A stretch of 64,000 bases of DNA, taken from assembly GCA_040080835.1 (NCBI GenBank), contig JBEBHP010000003.1:1-64000 (forward strand), written 5' to 3'. Under the pieces are notes generated by a model. It saw nothing but the letters and a program-made list of their open reading frames with translations. It was not told the DNA's origin and ran no database searches. This document shows, in pieces, positions 50,426 through 58,626 of the stretch (the stretch's first letter is position 1; each line of letters starts with the position of its first letter). Source of the DNA: SZUA-430 sp040080835. GTDB lineage: Bacteria > Pseudomonadota > Alphaproteobacteria > Micropepsales > Micropepsaceae. The position numbers and the translations under genes are program-made.

Positions 50426-50978
50426 TTTTCGCTAGTTCCCCAATGAACTCTTCCGCGCGCGGCCATGGGCCAAAACCGGATGCCGGATTGAGGTGACCGA
50501 CTCTGCCAATATCTACAAGTCGACCGCCCCAAGCACTTGCAAATCCAGCCACCCTGGAAAATGACGCCAGCGGATCATTGCGACTCGCAGCGACAATTGC
50601 TGCAAATGGCAGGCGGGCTTGCGGCATTGGCAACCAGCCTGCGGCCTGCAGTTCCGGCATGGAGGGATAGCCGGCCGGCATCGGTGTCTCCATATCTGCC
50701 GGGGTCGCCAGCAGCGCGCCCCTGACCGGCCGTTTTGTCCGGCCTGCCCAGTGAAGCACTGTAGCAACTCCACCGGAGTGCGCGACCAACACGATTTCAC
50801 CTTTGATGCTACCAACTTCACGCTCCAGTGCGGCAACGCGCGAGGCGCAATCAAGCTCGGTGCGCCCCATGGGCTCGACCGCACGACAGTGCGGCAGTCG
50901 AGCCTTGAGCAGAGTCTGCCAGTGACCGGGTGCGTGATCGCGCAGACCTGGCACGATCACCACCGTTACGTCTGTCAT
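50403..50978 (-). CDS. RBBP9/YdeN-like alpha/beta hydrolase
   Basis: A 191-residue serine hydrolase of the RBBP9/YdeN family. The family opening is VVIVPGLRDHAPGHWQT; the nucleophile is in VAHSGGVATV (His-Ser-Gly-Gly); the acid is in ASRNDPLASF; and the His is in DIGRVGHLNPASG. The start at 50978 is one base after the BKACE stop. The longer frame upstream lies inside that gene and is rejected. It may hydrolyse an ester or thioester intermediate of the pathway. Confidence 0.88.
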   Translation of the reverse strand: MTDVTVVIVPGLRDHAPGHWQTLLKARLPHCRAVEPMGRTELDCASRVAALEREVGSIKGEIVLVAHSGGVATVLHWAGRTKRPVRGALLATPADMETPMPAGYPSMPELQAAGWLPMPQARLPFAAIVAASRNDPLASFSRVAGFASAWGGRLVDIGRVGHLNPASGFGPWPRAEEFIGELAKNGTSNAN

Positions 50979-50979
50979 A

Positions 50980-52041
50980 CTACTCGGCAGCCTGACCGAG
51001 CTTTGCTTTTGGCGTGCTCGTGCGGTTTGGGGCAAAGCCGTTCTTTTCGAGGGTTTCTTCGATGCTGTTGTAGAATTCTCCAATGCGCAGGATCTTCCGG
51101 GCTTCCGTGCCGCTCGCCACTTCGCGTCCAAACTCGTGTGAAATGCGAACCAGCTGCGCGATCTGCTCAACCGTCGTCATCTTGCCTTCACGACGCTGCT
51201 TCCAGAGATTGTCTTCGATGCCACAACGGACATGCAGCCCCATGGCGATCGCCATCATGTTGACGGGCAGGACATTGCGCATACTCGACTCAAGCGTGAG
51301 CATTGCGTGATCTGGCGTTGCCCTTACGAAGTTGGCAAGATTGTAGATATTGGGCGCATCCATGCCGCCACCAATAGCAACCCAATTCATTACCAGCGGA
51401 CCCTTGTAGACACCGCGGCGGATCATTCGCTCCACGGTCTCGAACGAGTTTATGTTGTAAAACTGGAATGCACTCTGAATTCCCGCTGCCGTCAGGCGTT
51501 TGACGTGTTCTTCCACCCAATTCGGACTGGCCGGAACGACCATCTCGCGATAGGCCTCACGCATCGCGGTTGTCGCAAGCGAGGTGCCCACGACATCGGC
51601 CTCTTCAAACTGTTCGAGAATATTCATCTGCGTGGTGTTGACAGTGACTGTCACCTGATCGGGCCTGGGTGACAGTTCCGCAAGCATGTGGCGCGTGTCA
51701 TCTGAAAGCCATTTTGCGGTCGCCCCTTCTCCCTCGGGCGCAAACGAAATTGAACCTCCAACTTGTAGGATCATTTTCGGTACGGCCGCGCGCAAACCAG
51801 CCAGGAGCTCATTGAACTTGGACAGACGCTTTGAGCCCTTTCCGTCATCCTCGCGCACGTGCACGTGGAGAACGGATGCGCCGGCGTTGTAGCAGTCGAC
51901 GGCTTTCTGGATCTGCGCTTTCATGCTGACCGGAATATCTTCCGGAAAATCCGACGGAACCCACTCGGGTCCGTAGGGCGCGGCTGTAATAACCAACTTG
52001 TCCTGATTTTCAGGGAACAAGGCTCCATCGAGAAAATTCAT
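50980..52041 (-). CDS. BKACE family (3-keto-5-aminohexanoate cleavage-like, DUF849) enzyme
   Basis: A 353-residue enzyme of the beta-keto acid cleavage family. These TIM-barrel zinc enzymes split a beta-keto acid with acetyl-CoA to form acetoacetate and a new CoA thioester. Motifs are TAAPYGPEWVPSDFPEDIPVS near the start, the HVHVREDDGKGS zinc histidine pair, and GLHVRCGIEDNLW with the other His and Glu ligands. The protein is longer than typical (about 270-310). AAAGGAAA precedes the ATG. It lies between a TauD-like dioxygenase and an RBBP9-like hydrolase, so it probably works on the oxidised product. Confidence 0.9.
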   Translation of the reverse strand: MNFLDGALFPENQDKLVITAAPYGPEWVPSDFPEDIPVSMKAQIQKAVDCYNAGASVLHVHVREDDGKGSKRLSKFNELLAGLRAAVPKMILQVGGSISFAPEGEGATAKWLSDDTRHMLAELSPRPDQVTVTVNTTQMNILEQFEEADVVGTSLATTAMREAYREMVVPASPNWVEEHVKRLTAAGIQSAFQFYNINSFETVERMIRRGVYKGPLVMNWVAIGGGMDAPNIYNLANFVRATPDHAMLTLESSMRNVLPVNMMAIAMGLHVRCGIEDNLWKQRREGKMTTVEQIAQLVRISHEFGREVASGTEARKILRIGEFYNSIEETLEKNGFAPNRTSTPKAKLGQAAE

Positions 52042-52078
52042 GGCGTTTCCTTTCGTCGCTTTTCTGTTTTCGATTGTT

Positions 52079-52966
52079 TCAGTACGGCTTGTCGCCAACG
52101 ATTCCCGCGCGCTCCATCTTCCGATGGCAAGGCGGATAGTCCATCACGGCGTAGTGTTGAGTACAGCGATTATCCCAAAAGGCGACGCTGCCCGGTTGCC
52201 ATCGGAAGCGCACCTGGTATTCGGGGATCGCAACCTGACTGATAAGATAAGAGAGTAGCTGGCTGGCGCCCGGCTGATAGTCCTGACCGACGCGCACGTT
52301 TTCCGCGTTGTGAAAATTCGTGAAGTGCGTGGTGAAACCATTTACGAAGAGGATCTTTTCGCCGGTTTCCGGGTGAGTGCGAACCACTGGATGTTCAGCG
52401 TCAGGAAACTGTGCCTTGAGAGCGTGCCGCTTTTCGATCGGCATCGCCGCACCAAATGACGCCTCTATGCTGTGGCGTGCGAAGAGTCCGTTAATCTGCT
52501 TCTTGATGTGTTCCGGCAGGCGCGCATACGCTTCTCCCATGTTTGACCACATGGTGTCTCCGCCAACCGGTGGGCATTCAACGCAGCGCAGAACGCACCC
52601 CATCGGAGGCTTTTCACGCCAGGTCGCGTCTGTGTGCCATGCATTCTCGTAGCGGTCGTTCGGCGTTTCCGGAGACTTGTAGATGCGCACGAGACCAGGA
52701 TTCTCCGGATCACTTCCAGCCACTGGATGATCCTCCAGATCGCCAAAATGTCTTGCGAAAGCCACATGCTCGGCGCGTGTCAGTTTCTGATCCCGGAAGA
52801 ACAACACTTTGTGCTTCAGGAGCAGCGACCCGAGCTCTGCCACGAGCACTGGTTCACGCGATGCCACTCCCAGGTCAATGTTGCTGAGTTCGGCGCCGAT
52901 AGTGCATGTCAACGGCTCTGCATGAATTGAGCCCAGACTTTTTGCTCGTACGTTTGCTACAGCCAC
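52079..52966 (-). CDS. TauD/TfdA-family 2-oxoglutarate dioxygenase
   Basis: A 295-residue Fe(II)/2-oxoglutarate dioxygenase. Iron ligands are His111 and Asp113 (AWHTDATW) and His271 (TQHYAVMDY); 2-oxoglutarate-binding Arg is probably Arg282 or Arg286 (CHRKMERAG). The opening SIHAEPLTCTIGAELSNIDLG is of the TauD type. The start is GTG at 52966 with GGGAGA upstream. It hydroxylates an unknown sulfonate, carboxylate or ether-type substrate. 11 bases after the oxidoreductase gene in the same run. Confidence 0.9.
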   Translation of the reverse strand: MAVANVRAKSLGSIHAEPLTCTIGAELSNIDLGVASREPVLVAELGSLLLKHKVLFFRDQKLTRAEHVAFARHFGDLEDHPVAGSDPENPGLVRIYKSPETPNDRYENAWHTDATWREKPPMGCVLRCVECPPVGGDTMWSNMGEAYARLPEHIKKQINGLFARHSIEASFGAAMPIEKRHALKAQFPDAEHPVVRTHPETGEKILFVNGFTTHFTNFHNAENVRVGQDYQPGASQLLSYLISQVAIPEYQVRFRWQPGSVAFWDNRCTQHYAVMDYPPCHRKMERAGIVGDKPY

Positions 52967-52977
52967 AGCGTTTCTCC

Positions 52978-53946
52978 CTAGACCACGAAAATGGATGAAC
53001 CGGTCGTCTTGCGAGCTTCCAGATCGCGGTGCGCCTGGACTGCATTTTCGAGCGGATAGTGCTGGTTGATTTCGATGCTGATGCGGCCTTCCGCAACATG
53101 TCCGAACAGTTCGGAGACCAGCTCGTTGCGTTCAGCCGGATCGGCCACATAGTCGGCAAGGGCCGGCCGCGTCAGATAAAGTGATCCCTTGGTCACCAGC
53201 AGCATCGGATCGACGGGAGGAACAGCACCTGACGAAGTGCCCATGATACACAGCAAGCCACGTCGCTTGAGGCAGTCGAGTGATTGCAGCCACGTGTCCT
53301 TGCCAACGCCGTCGAATACCACCGGCACCCCGGACCCGCCGGTGATTTCGCGAACGTGACGAGGAAAGTCCTTGTACGTCAGAACATGTTCGCAGCCGTG
53401 CGCCCTTGCCACTTTGGCCTTGGCTTCATTCGACACTGTCCCGATAACGGTTATTCCGAGGAGTTTCGCCCATTGACAGAAGATCAGACCTACGCCCCCT
53501 GCTGCAGCGTGAAACACCACGCTGTCGCCCTTGCGGAGCGGCCAGATCTTTCGAATGAGATAGGCCGCAGACAAACCCCGCATCATCATTGCAGCTGCAG
53601 TCTCAAATGAAATGGCTTCAGGCAGCTTGAGCAACACGCCTGCGGGCATTACGCGGGCCGTCGAGTAAGCTCCCAGAGGGCTGCCGGTGTAAGCGACGCG
53701 ATCGCCCACTGCCACATTACTTACACCTGATCCAACGGCCTCAACGATTCCGGCGCCTTCCATGCCAATGCCGTTGGGAAGGGACGCGGGGTACATTCCT
53801 GACCTGAAATAGGTGTCAGCCATATTCAGGCCAACGGCGACATGGCGCACGCGCGCTTCTCCAGGACCGGGTTCCCCAACTGTTACTGTTTCCCACTTCA
53901 GCACGTCTGCGCCGCCAATCTGGTGAAAGCGAATTGCATGTTCCAT
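52978..53946 (-). CDS. quinone oxidoreductase (Qor-like MDR)
   Basis: A 322-residue zeta-crystallin-like NADPH:quinone reductase. The opening is AIRFHQIGGADVLKWETVTV, then the cofactor site FHAAAGGVGLIFCQWAKLLG and the family's tail (LENAVQAHRDLEARKTTGSS). No zinc ligands. It is the first gene of the minus-strand run and has the araC gene divergent from it with 90 bases between. The AraC-type direct repeat lies 62-92 bases upstream of its ATG. Confidence 0.9.
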   Translation of the reverse strand: MEHAIRFHQIGGADVLKWETVTVGEPGPGEARVRHVAVGLNMADTYFRSGMYPASLPNGIGMEGAGIVEAVGSGVSNVAVGDRVAYTGSPLGAYSTARVMPAGVLLKLPEAISFETAAAMMMRGLSAAYLIRKIWPLRKGDSVVFHAAAGGVGLIFCQWAKLLGITVIGTVSNEAKAKVARAHGCEHVLTYKDFPRHVREITGGSGVPVVFDGVGKDTWLQSLDCLKRRGLLCIMGTSSGAVPPVDPMLLVTKGSLYLTRPALADYVADPAERNELVSELFGHVAEGRISIEINQHYPLENAVQAHRDLEARKTTGSSIFVV

Positions 53947-54007
53947 TGGGGAGTTCCGTTATCTGGCTCCGAGAAGCCTACGCCCCGGAAAAAGCTGCTC
54001 TTGCTTT

Positions 54008-54038
54008 TTCGGGACATTCATTTGATAGTTCGGGACAT
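54008..54038. promoter_or_regulatory. 10-bp direct repeat, candidate AraC-type operator
   Basis: TTCGGGACAT occurs at 54008-54017 and again, identically, at 54029-54038, a 21-bp pitch or two helical turns, which is how AraC-family proteins read tandem half-sites. It lies between the divergent qor and araC genes, 62-92 bases upstream of qor, and the second copy covers the araC ATG. Regulation of both genes is inferred. Confidence 0.65.
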
Positions 54039-55047
54039 GACACAAATGATGCGCAGCGCATCGCTGGATGGCTATGTCTCGCTGGCCCGATCGTTCGGAA
54101 TCGATCCGTTCAAGCTGATCGATCAGGCTGGCATTCCACGCAATTGTCTCCAGAGCCCGGATCTCAAGCTTTCGATTTCTGCCTACTGCAATCTGCTGGA
54201 GGCTTCGGCAATGGCAGCAAAGGCCGATGATTTTGGCGTGCGGCTCGCTGAATCGCGGCAGCTGTCAACGTTCGGACCCGTCGGTCTTGTCGTTCGGGAG
54301 CAGCCGACTGTCCGAAGGGCCATCGCCGCCCTGACCGACAACATTCGATTGCACAACGAATCTGCGTCGCTGGAGCTCGAAGAGACGGGCGACGCTGTGA
54401 TCGTCAAGCCTGGGCTCGCGGTGCCCCGGGGCATCCCCGCGGCACAAGCCAAAGACATGGTTCTTGGGGTTGTCTGCCGGATCCTGAATCTCTTGCTGGG
54501 CCCGAACTGGCGTCCCCAGAGTGTGTGCTTCGTGCGGAGCGCTCCTGCCAGCCTTAGCGCGCATCGCCGCGTATTCGGCAGCCAGATGGACTTCGATCAA
54601 GAGTTCAACGGAATCATTTGTGCGCGTCGTGACATTGACCGTCAGATCGCCGGCGCCGATCCCGGACTTGCGCGCGAAGCGGAACGATATGTTGCATTGC
54701 TCGGCTCGAATGCGGCGCGAGGCGCAAAGGACGACGTCAGGAAAATTGCCCTGACATTGCTGCCTACCGGCCAGTGCACCATCGACAAGGTGGCAAAGCA
54801 CCTTGGCATGGACCGGCGAACCATCCATCGCCATCTGTGTCGGCAAGAAACCACATTTTCGGACATCGTCGACGAACTGCGCGACGAGCTTGCCGTGTCG
54901 TATATCGATCGCAGCGACCGACCCTTGTCATCGGTCGCCACTCTTCTTGGCTTTTCGGGGCAAAGTGCGTTTGCCCACTGGCATCAGGCGCGCTTCGGCG
55001 AAAGTGCGACTGAGCGGCGGCTTCGCCTTACTCGGCAGCCACGCTGA
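54037..55047 (+). CDS. AraC-family transcriptional regulator (Arabinose_bd type)
   Basis: A 336-residue regulator. The first two-thirds resemble the Arabinose_bd (PF12625-like) domain of OruR-type regulators: SFGIDPFKLIDQAGIP, SISAYCNLLEASAM and FGPVGLVVREQPTVRRAI. The C-terminal AraC HTH domain has IDKVAKHLGMDRRTIHRHL and LLGFSGQSAFAHWHQARFG. The ATG at 54037 is favoured because the domain starts there; the reading frame opens much earlier with unrelated sequence, and the Shine-Dalgarno is weak. Its end overlaps the first diiron gene by 20 bases, convergent. It presumably controls the divergent run and perhaps the diiron genes. Confidence 0.88.
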   Translation: MTQMMRSASLDGYVSLARSFGIDPFKLIDQAGIPRNCLQSPDLKLSISAYCNLLEASAMAAKADDFGVRLAESRQLSTFGPVGLVVREQPTVRRAIAALTDNIRLHNESASLELEETGDAVIVKPGLAVPRGIPAAQAKDMVLGVVCRILNLLLGPNWRPQSVCFVRSAPASLSAHRRVFGSQMDFDQEFNGIICARRDIDRQIAGADPGLAREAERYVALLGSNAARGAKDDVRKIALTLLPTGQCTIDKVAKHLGMDRRTIHRHLCRQETTFSDIVDELRDELAVSYIDRSDRPLSSVATLLGFSGQSAFAHWHQARFGESATERRLRLTRQPR

Positions 55048-56140
55048 TTGGCGTGCGGCCTTGTCCGCCATTGAGCTGCATCAGGTATTTAATGCCTTCT
55101 TCGGCGATGTCGTCTCCAATCATGCGGTCGCCCTCCTTGTGCAGTTCTGCCATGTCAACAAAAGCTGCATAGGTTCCGCGGGTTCGGTCGGTAATAATTC
55201 CAGCCTTGAGCAATGTCTTGATAAGCACACGGAAGATACTGGTGGGATCCTTGAGCCGTTCCCGAACCCTTGCATTTGTGAACGCCTCCCGAAATGCGGC
55301 CTGTGCCCATTCCCAGTCAATTCCGAACTCGGCGTAAATCGGCTTTTTCTGCTCGGGACTACCCAGGTTGAAGAGAAGTCCCGTAAACACTTGGGCTGCC
55401 CAGTCTTCAATAAGATTGCGTTCTTCTTCGGCCAGATGAGGAATCGTGCGATCGGCCCAGATCTTGCCAAACTTGTGATGGAATGCCTCATCCGTCATCA
55501 CCAATTGGCAAAGGCGCTTCAGTAGTGGATCGTTTGTGTATTGATAGTTCGTTGCGAAGGCACCCATCGCGAGCCCTTCAACGAGCATCTGCATGCCCAC
55601 CAGCTTCTTCCATACGAATGGCGACAGTACCATTTCGGACAGGAGGTTTCCCAGGGCCGGACCGACCGGCAGCGGCTTGCCCCAGCGCGCCTTTATGTAC
55701 ATTGCAAAACCGGTGACGTGACGGGCTTCCTCGCGTGCCTGATTGGCTGCGTATTCCTGTGCGCCAGGGTCCCTCAGCACATGGCACAGCGAAGCCGAGA
55801 GGGACAGCGCGCCCTGCTCGCCATGCAATATGGACGAAAGTCCCCAGCGAACCGAGGAGTTTACAAGCCTGATCTTCTGCTTTTCAGTCAGCTTCTGTCC
55901 GATCTCGGTCTGCAGATCGAGGTTCAGCCATTGTGGCATCATGTATTCGTTTTCCATATCAAATGGAGTCGCGAAATCGATGTACTTTCTGTCCAGCGGA
56001 TCCCAGAAGTGGTCGTGCGTCGCGGAAATGATCTTGTCGAACGCTGTCGAACGAGCGTTGTAGCGATCAACGTGCAGCATTGAACCAAAGTCGTCTGGTG
56101 CCACCGCATCGTATGCAATGTCTTTCGTGATGTTGGCCAT
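55028..56140 (-). CDS. ferritin-like diiron oxygenase, paralogue 1
   Basis: A 370-residue protein with the four-helix carboxylate-bridged diiron pattern: Glu108 (ILHGEQGAL), Glu138-x-x-His141 (REEARHVTG), Glu188 (LVEGLAMG) and Glu218-x-x-His221 (TDEAFHHKFG). The spacing of about 30 residues between the members of each helix pair fits R2-, AurF- or hydroxylase-like enzymes better than ferritin. An exact substrate cannot be named. It is preceded by a close paralogue 17 bases upstream (about 70% identical by eye), so a tandem duplication, and both are probably one transcript. Overlaps the araC 3' end. Confidence 0.85.
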   Translation of the reverse strand: MANITKDIAYDAVAPDDFGSMLHVDRYNARSTAFDKIISATHDHFWDPLDRKYIDFATPFDMENEYMMPQWLNLDLQTEIGQKLTEKQKIRLVNSSVRWGLSSILHGEQGALSLSASLCHVLRDPGAQEYAANQAREEARHVTGFAMYIKARWGKPLPVGPALGNLLSEMVLSPFVWKKLVGMQMLVEGLAMGAFATNYQYTNDPLLKRLCQLVMTDEAFHHKFGKIWADRTIPHLAEEERNLIEDWAAQVFTGLLFNLGSPEQKKPIYAEFGIDWEWAQAAFREAFTNARVRERLKDPTSIFRVLIKTLLKAGIITDRTRGTYAAFVDMAELHKEGDRMIGDDIAEEGIKYLMQLNGGQGRTPISVAAE

Positions 56141-56157
56141 GTCTGGAATGCTCCTTC

Positions 56158-57282
56158 CTATTCTGCTGCGATCGTGGAAGGCGTGCGCAAAATCTGGCCA
56201 CCGTTCAGTTTCATCAGATACTTGATACCCTCTTCGGCAATTTCATCCCCGATCATGCGGTCGCCTTCTGCGTGCAGTTCGGCCATGTCGATATAGGCCG
56301 CATAGTTGCCGCGCGTGCGGTCCGTGATGATGCCTGCCTTGAGCAATGTCTTGATCAGGACACGGAAAATATTGGTGGCGTCCTGAAGCTCCTTTCGAAT
56401 TTCCGCATCAGTGATGGCTTCCATAAAAGCTTGCTGCACCCAAATCGGATCGAGCCCAAGATCCCGATAGATCCACCCTTTCTGCTCGGGACTGGCCAGA
56501 TTGAAGAGAAGGACCTGGAACACTTCCCAAGCCCAGTCCTCTATCTTTTCTGCTTCGCCTTTGGACAAATGGGGAATGGTGCGGTCAGCCCAGATCTTGC
56601 CAAACTTGTGGTGGAAAGCTTCATCGGTCATGACGAGTTGGCAAAGCTTGACCATCAATGGGTCCCGCCCCTTCTGGTAGAAGGTCGCGAAGGCACCCAT
56701 GGCGAGCCCTTCGACAAGCATCTGCATGCCCACCAGCTTTTTCCAGACCAGCGGCGAGGAAACCAGTTCGGTGAGCAATGCCCCAAGCGCCGGACCTACA
56801 GGCGCGGGCTTGCCCCATCGCGCCTGGATGTATCGGGCAAATCCGGTGACGTGACGAGCTTCCTCACGGGCCTGGTTGGCTGCGTATTCCTGTGCCCCCG
56901 GATCGCGCAGTATGTGGCACAGGGAGGCGGAGAGCGAAAGCGCACCCTGTTCACCGTGCAGGATTGAAGAAAACGACCAAAGCGTATTCAGGTTTGTCAG
57001 CCGGATCTTGCCGCGTTCATCCAGTTTGTCGCCGACAGCCGTTCGAAGCTCAGTCATGAGCGCGGGATCAACCATGTACTCGTTGTCGCTGTCGAAGCGC
57101 TCAGAAAAGTCGATGTACTTTGTGTCGAGAGGGTCCCAGAAATGATCGTGCGTCGCGGAAATGATCTTGTCGAACGCCGTTGATCTGGCGTTGTAGCGAT
57201 CCACGTCCATCATCGACCTGAAGTCGGTTGGGTCGACCGCGTTGTATGCGGGATCCTTGGTGATGTTTGCAGCTTCAGTCAT
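56158..57282 (-). CDS. ferritin-like diiron oxygenase, paralogue 2
   Basis: A 374-residue paralogue of the next gene. Its diiron ligands are Glu111, Glu141-x-x-His144, Glu191 and Glu221-x-x-His224, in the same contexts (LHGEQGAL, REEARHVTG, LVEGLAMG, TDEAFHHKFG). The ends and the region before helix 1 (about residues 55-100) differ most between the two, while the metal-site helices are almost identical. The ATG at 57282 is chosen for GGAGG five bases upstream. First gene of a two-gene unit, which might form a heterodimer or accept two related substrates. Confidence 0.85.
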   Translation of the reverse strand: MTEAANITKDPAYNAVDPTDFRSMMDVDRYNARSTAFDKIISATHDHFWDPLDTKYIDFSERFDSDNEYMVDPALMTELRTAVGDKLDERGKIRLTNLNTLWSFSSILHGEQGALSLSASLCHILRDPGAQEYAANQAREEARHVTGFARYIQARWGKPAPVGPALGALLTELVSSPLVWKKLVGMQMLVEGLAMGAFATFYQKGRDPLMVKLCQLVMTDEAFHHKFGKIWADRTIPHLSKGEAEKIEDWAWEVFQVLLFNLASPEQKGWIYRDLGLDPIWVQQAFMEAITDAEIRKELQDATNIFRVLIKTLLKAGIITDRTRGNYAAYIDMAELHAEGDRMIGDEIAEEGIKYLMKLNGGQILRTPSTIAAE

Positions 57283-57354
57283 GACAGCCTCCAAGAAAAG
57301 CAGTGCGTGATTGCCCTATGGAGGAAGAGACTAAGCAGATTTTTCAGGCTGGCA

Positions 57355-57391
57355 AGAAAAATGACGCAGCCGTCATGTAACGACTGCGTCA
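57355..57391 (-). terminator. rho-independent terminator after the YCF48-like gene
   Basis: TGACGCAG (57362-57369) and CTGCGTCA (57384-57391) form a perfect 8-bp stem. On the minus strand the stem is followed by TTTTTCTT, between the YCF48-like gene and the diiron genes. Confidence 0.8.
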
Positions 57392-57418
57392 GCTCAAAAT
57401 AACTCGAATTCGGGCAGG

Positions 57419-58543
57419 CTATGTGCCTGACGGGACAGGCTTTTCGATGTCTTCGGGCCTTGGCGTAGAGGATTGCTCAAGGACGCCAGCCTCACCGAAC
57501 AGGTACAGCTTGTTGCCGTCTTCAATCACGTCATTCAAGCCTTTGCGGTCCGCGCGATAAGTCAGCGTGTACTTCACACCATCAGGTGAATAGAGCACCT
57601 GGCCTCCCAGACCCACGAACACATAGCTGCCGTCAACGAGTTGGGTTCCACCTGCGATCGACTGGTCCGCTCCGGCCGTATCCATCTTGGTGAAGGTGTT
57701 GCCCTGGTCCGTCGAGCGCCAAACGTTTCCTCGCATGCCGGTTACGAATACGGTTCCGTCCTTGCCCGTAAACCCGCCCCAGAAAGACCCGACATAGCCC
57801 GTCAGGATCTTCTTCCATGTCGCGCCGGCATCTCCGCTGCGATAGATCGCGCCACCTTCAGCAGCAACGAAAATCGTGTTGGCATCCGGCCCTGCAAACA
57901 TCGAATTCATATGATTTTCGTCAACGCCTGTTGTCGCAAACGGATCGTCGCCCGGAGACGCAACCCTAGGCGCAGTCGGGTCCGCATTCAGGTCTTCGGG
58001 TTTGGGCGTCGGGGGTTCGTGTCCCGGCATGAGGCTTTTGCGTTCGGTCCACGTCTTCCCGGCATCCGACGTTTCAACCGTGAGGTTGAACGCTCCGATT
58101 GCCCAGCCATGCTGCGCATCCTTGAAAAACACGGAGAGGAGAGCGGCTTCGCTCTTGGCATCACCGCCATACTGTTTGGTCCAGTTTTCACCAGCGTCAT
58201 GGGTGACCAGAATGACCGTGTCGTGGCCTACAGCCCATCCGTTCTTTTCGTCGACAAATGCCACGCTGGTGAGTGTCAAGGTCACCGGAACGCGCGCCGC
58301 CTGTCGCCACGTCTTGCCGTCGTCATCCGACAATACGATATCGCCGTACTCCCCAACAGCGACCATGCGCTTGCCTGCGCGGGTAACGTCCAGCAAGAGA
58401 GATTCCGCAGCGAGTTTTGATTTTACCGCCTCTCCATTCCTAGGCGGAACGACTGACCAGGCGTTTGGAATTACCGCCGCCGAAAGCAACAGAGCCGTTG
58501 CCAGGGCAAGGGCGGTGGATGGCCCGAGTTTTGACCATTTCAT
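57419..58543 (-). CDS. YCF48-like beta-propeller exported protein
   Basis: A 374-residue exported protein of the photosystem II assembly factor Ycf48/BNR repeat type. The signal peptide spans about residues 8-32. Propeller blades carry the repeated S-x-D-x-G-x-T-W-type motif: LSDDDGKTWRQA, VTHDAGENWTKQ, TSDAGKTWTER, RSGDAGATWKKI and RSTDQGNTFTKM. The ATG at 58543 is preferred over an upstream GTG. In proteobacteria such proteins sit beside DUF1329/DUF1302 genes and RND exporters of the MMPL type; no RND gene is visible here. Its role is probably as a periplasmic scaffold. Confidence 0.88.
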   Translation of the reverse strand: MKWSKLGPSTALALATALLLSAAVIPNAWSVVPPRNGEAVKSKLAAESLLLDVTRAGKRMVAVGEYGDIVLSDDDGKTWRQAARVPVTLTLTSVAFVDEKNGWAVGHDTVILVTHDAGENWTKQYGGDAKSEAALLSVFFKDAQHGWAIGAFNLTVETSDAGKTWTERKSLMPGHEPPTPKPEDLNADPTAPRVASPGDDPFATTGVDENHMNSMFAGPDANTIFVAAEGGAIYRSGDAGATWKKILTGYVGSFWGGFTGKDGTVFVTGMRGNVWRSTDQGNTFTKMDTAGADQSIAGGTQLVDGSYVFVGLGGQVLYSPDGVKYTLTYRADRKGLNDVIEDGNKLYLFGEAGVLEQSSTPRPEDIEKPVPSGT

Positions 58544-58562
58544 ATATCGAGTTCCCTTCACC

Positions 58563-58601
58563 TAAAAATAAGGCCGGCCTCCGAAATGCTGGAGACCGGC
58601 C
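58563..58601 (-). terminator. rho-independent terminator after the DUF1329 gene
   Basis: On the minus strand GGCCGGTCTCC pairs with GGAGGCCGGCC (one mismatch) and is followed by TTATTTTTA. It separates the DUF1329 gene from the YCF48-like gene. Confidence 0.85.
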
Positions 58602-58626
58602 CACTTCTGACTAAGCAGTCGTTCGT

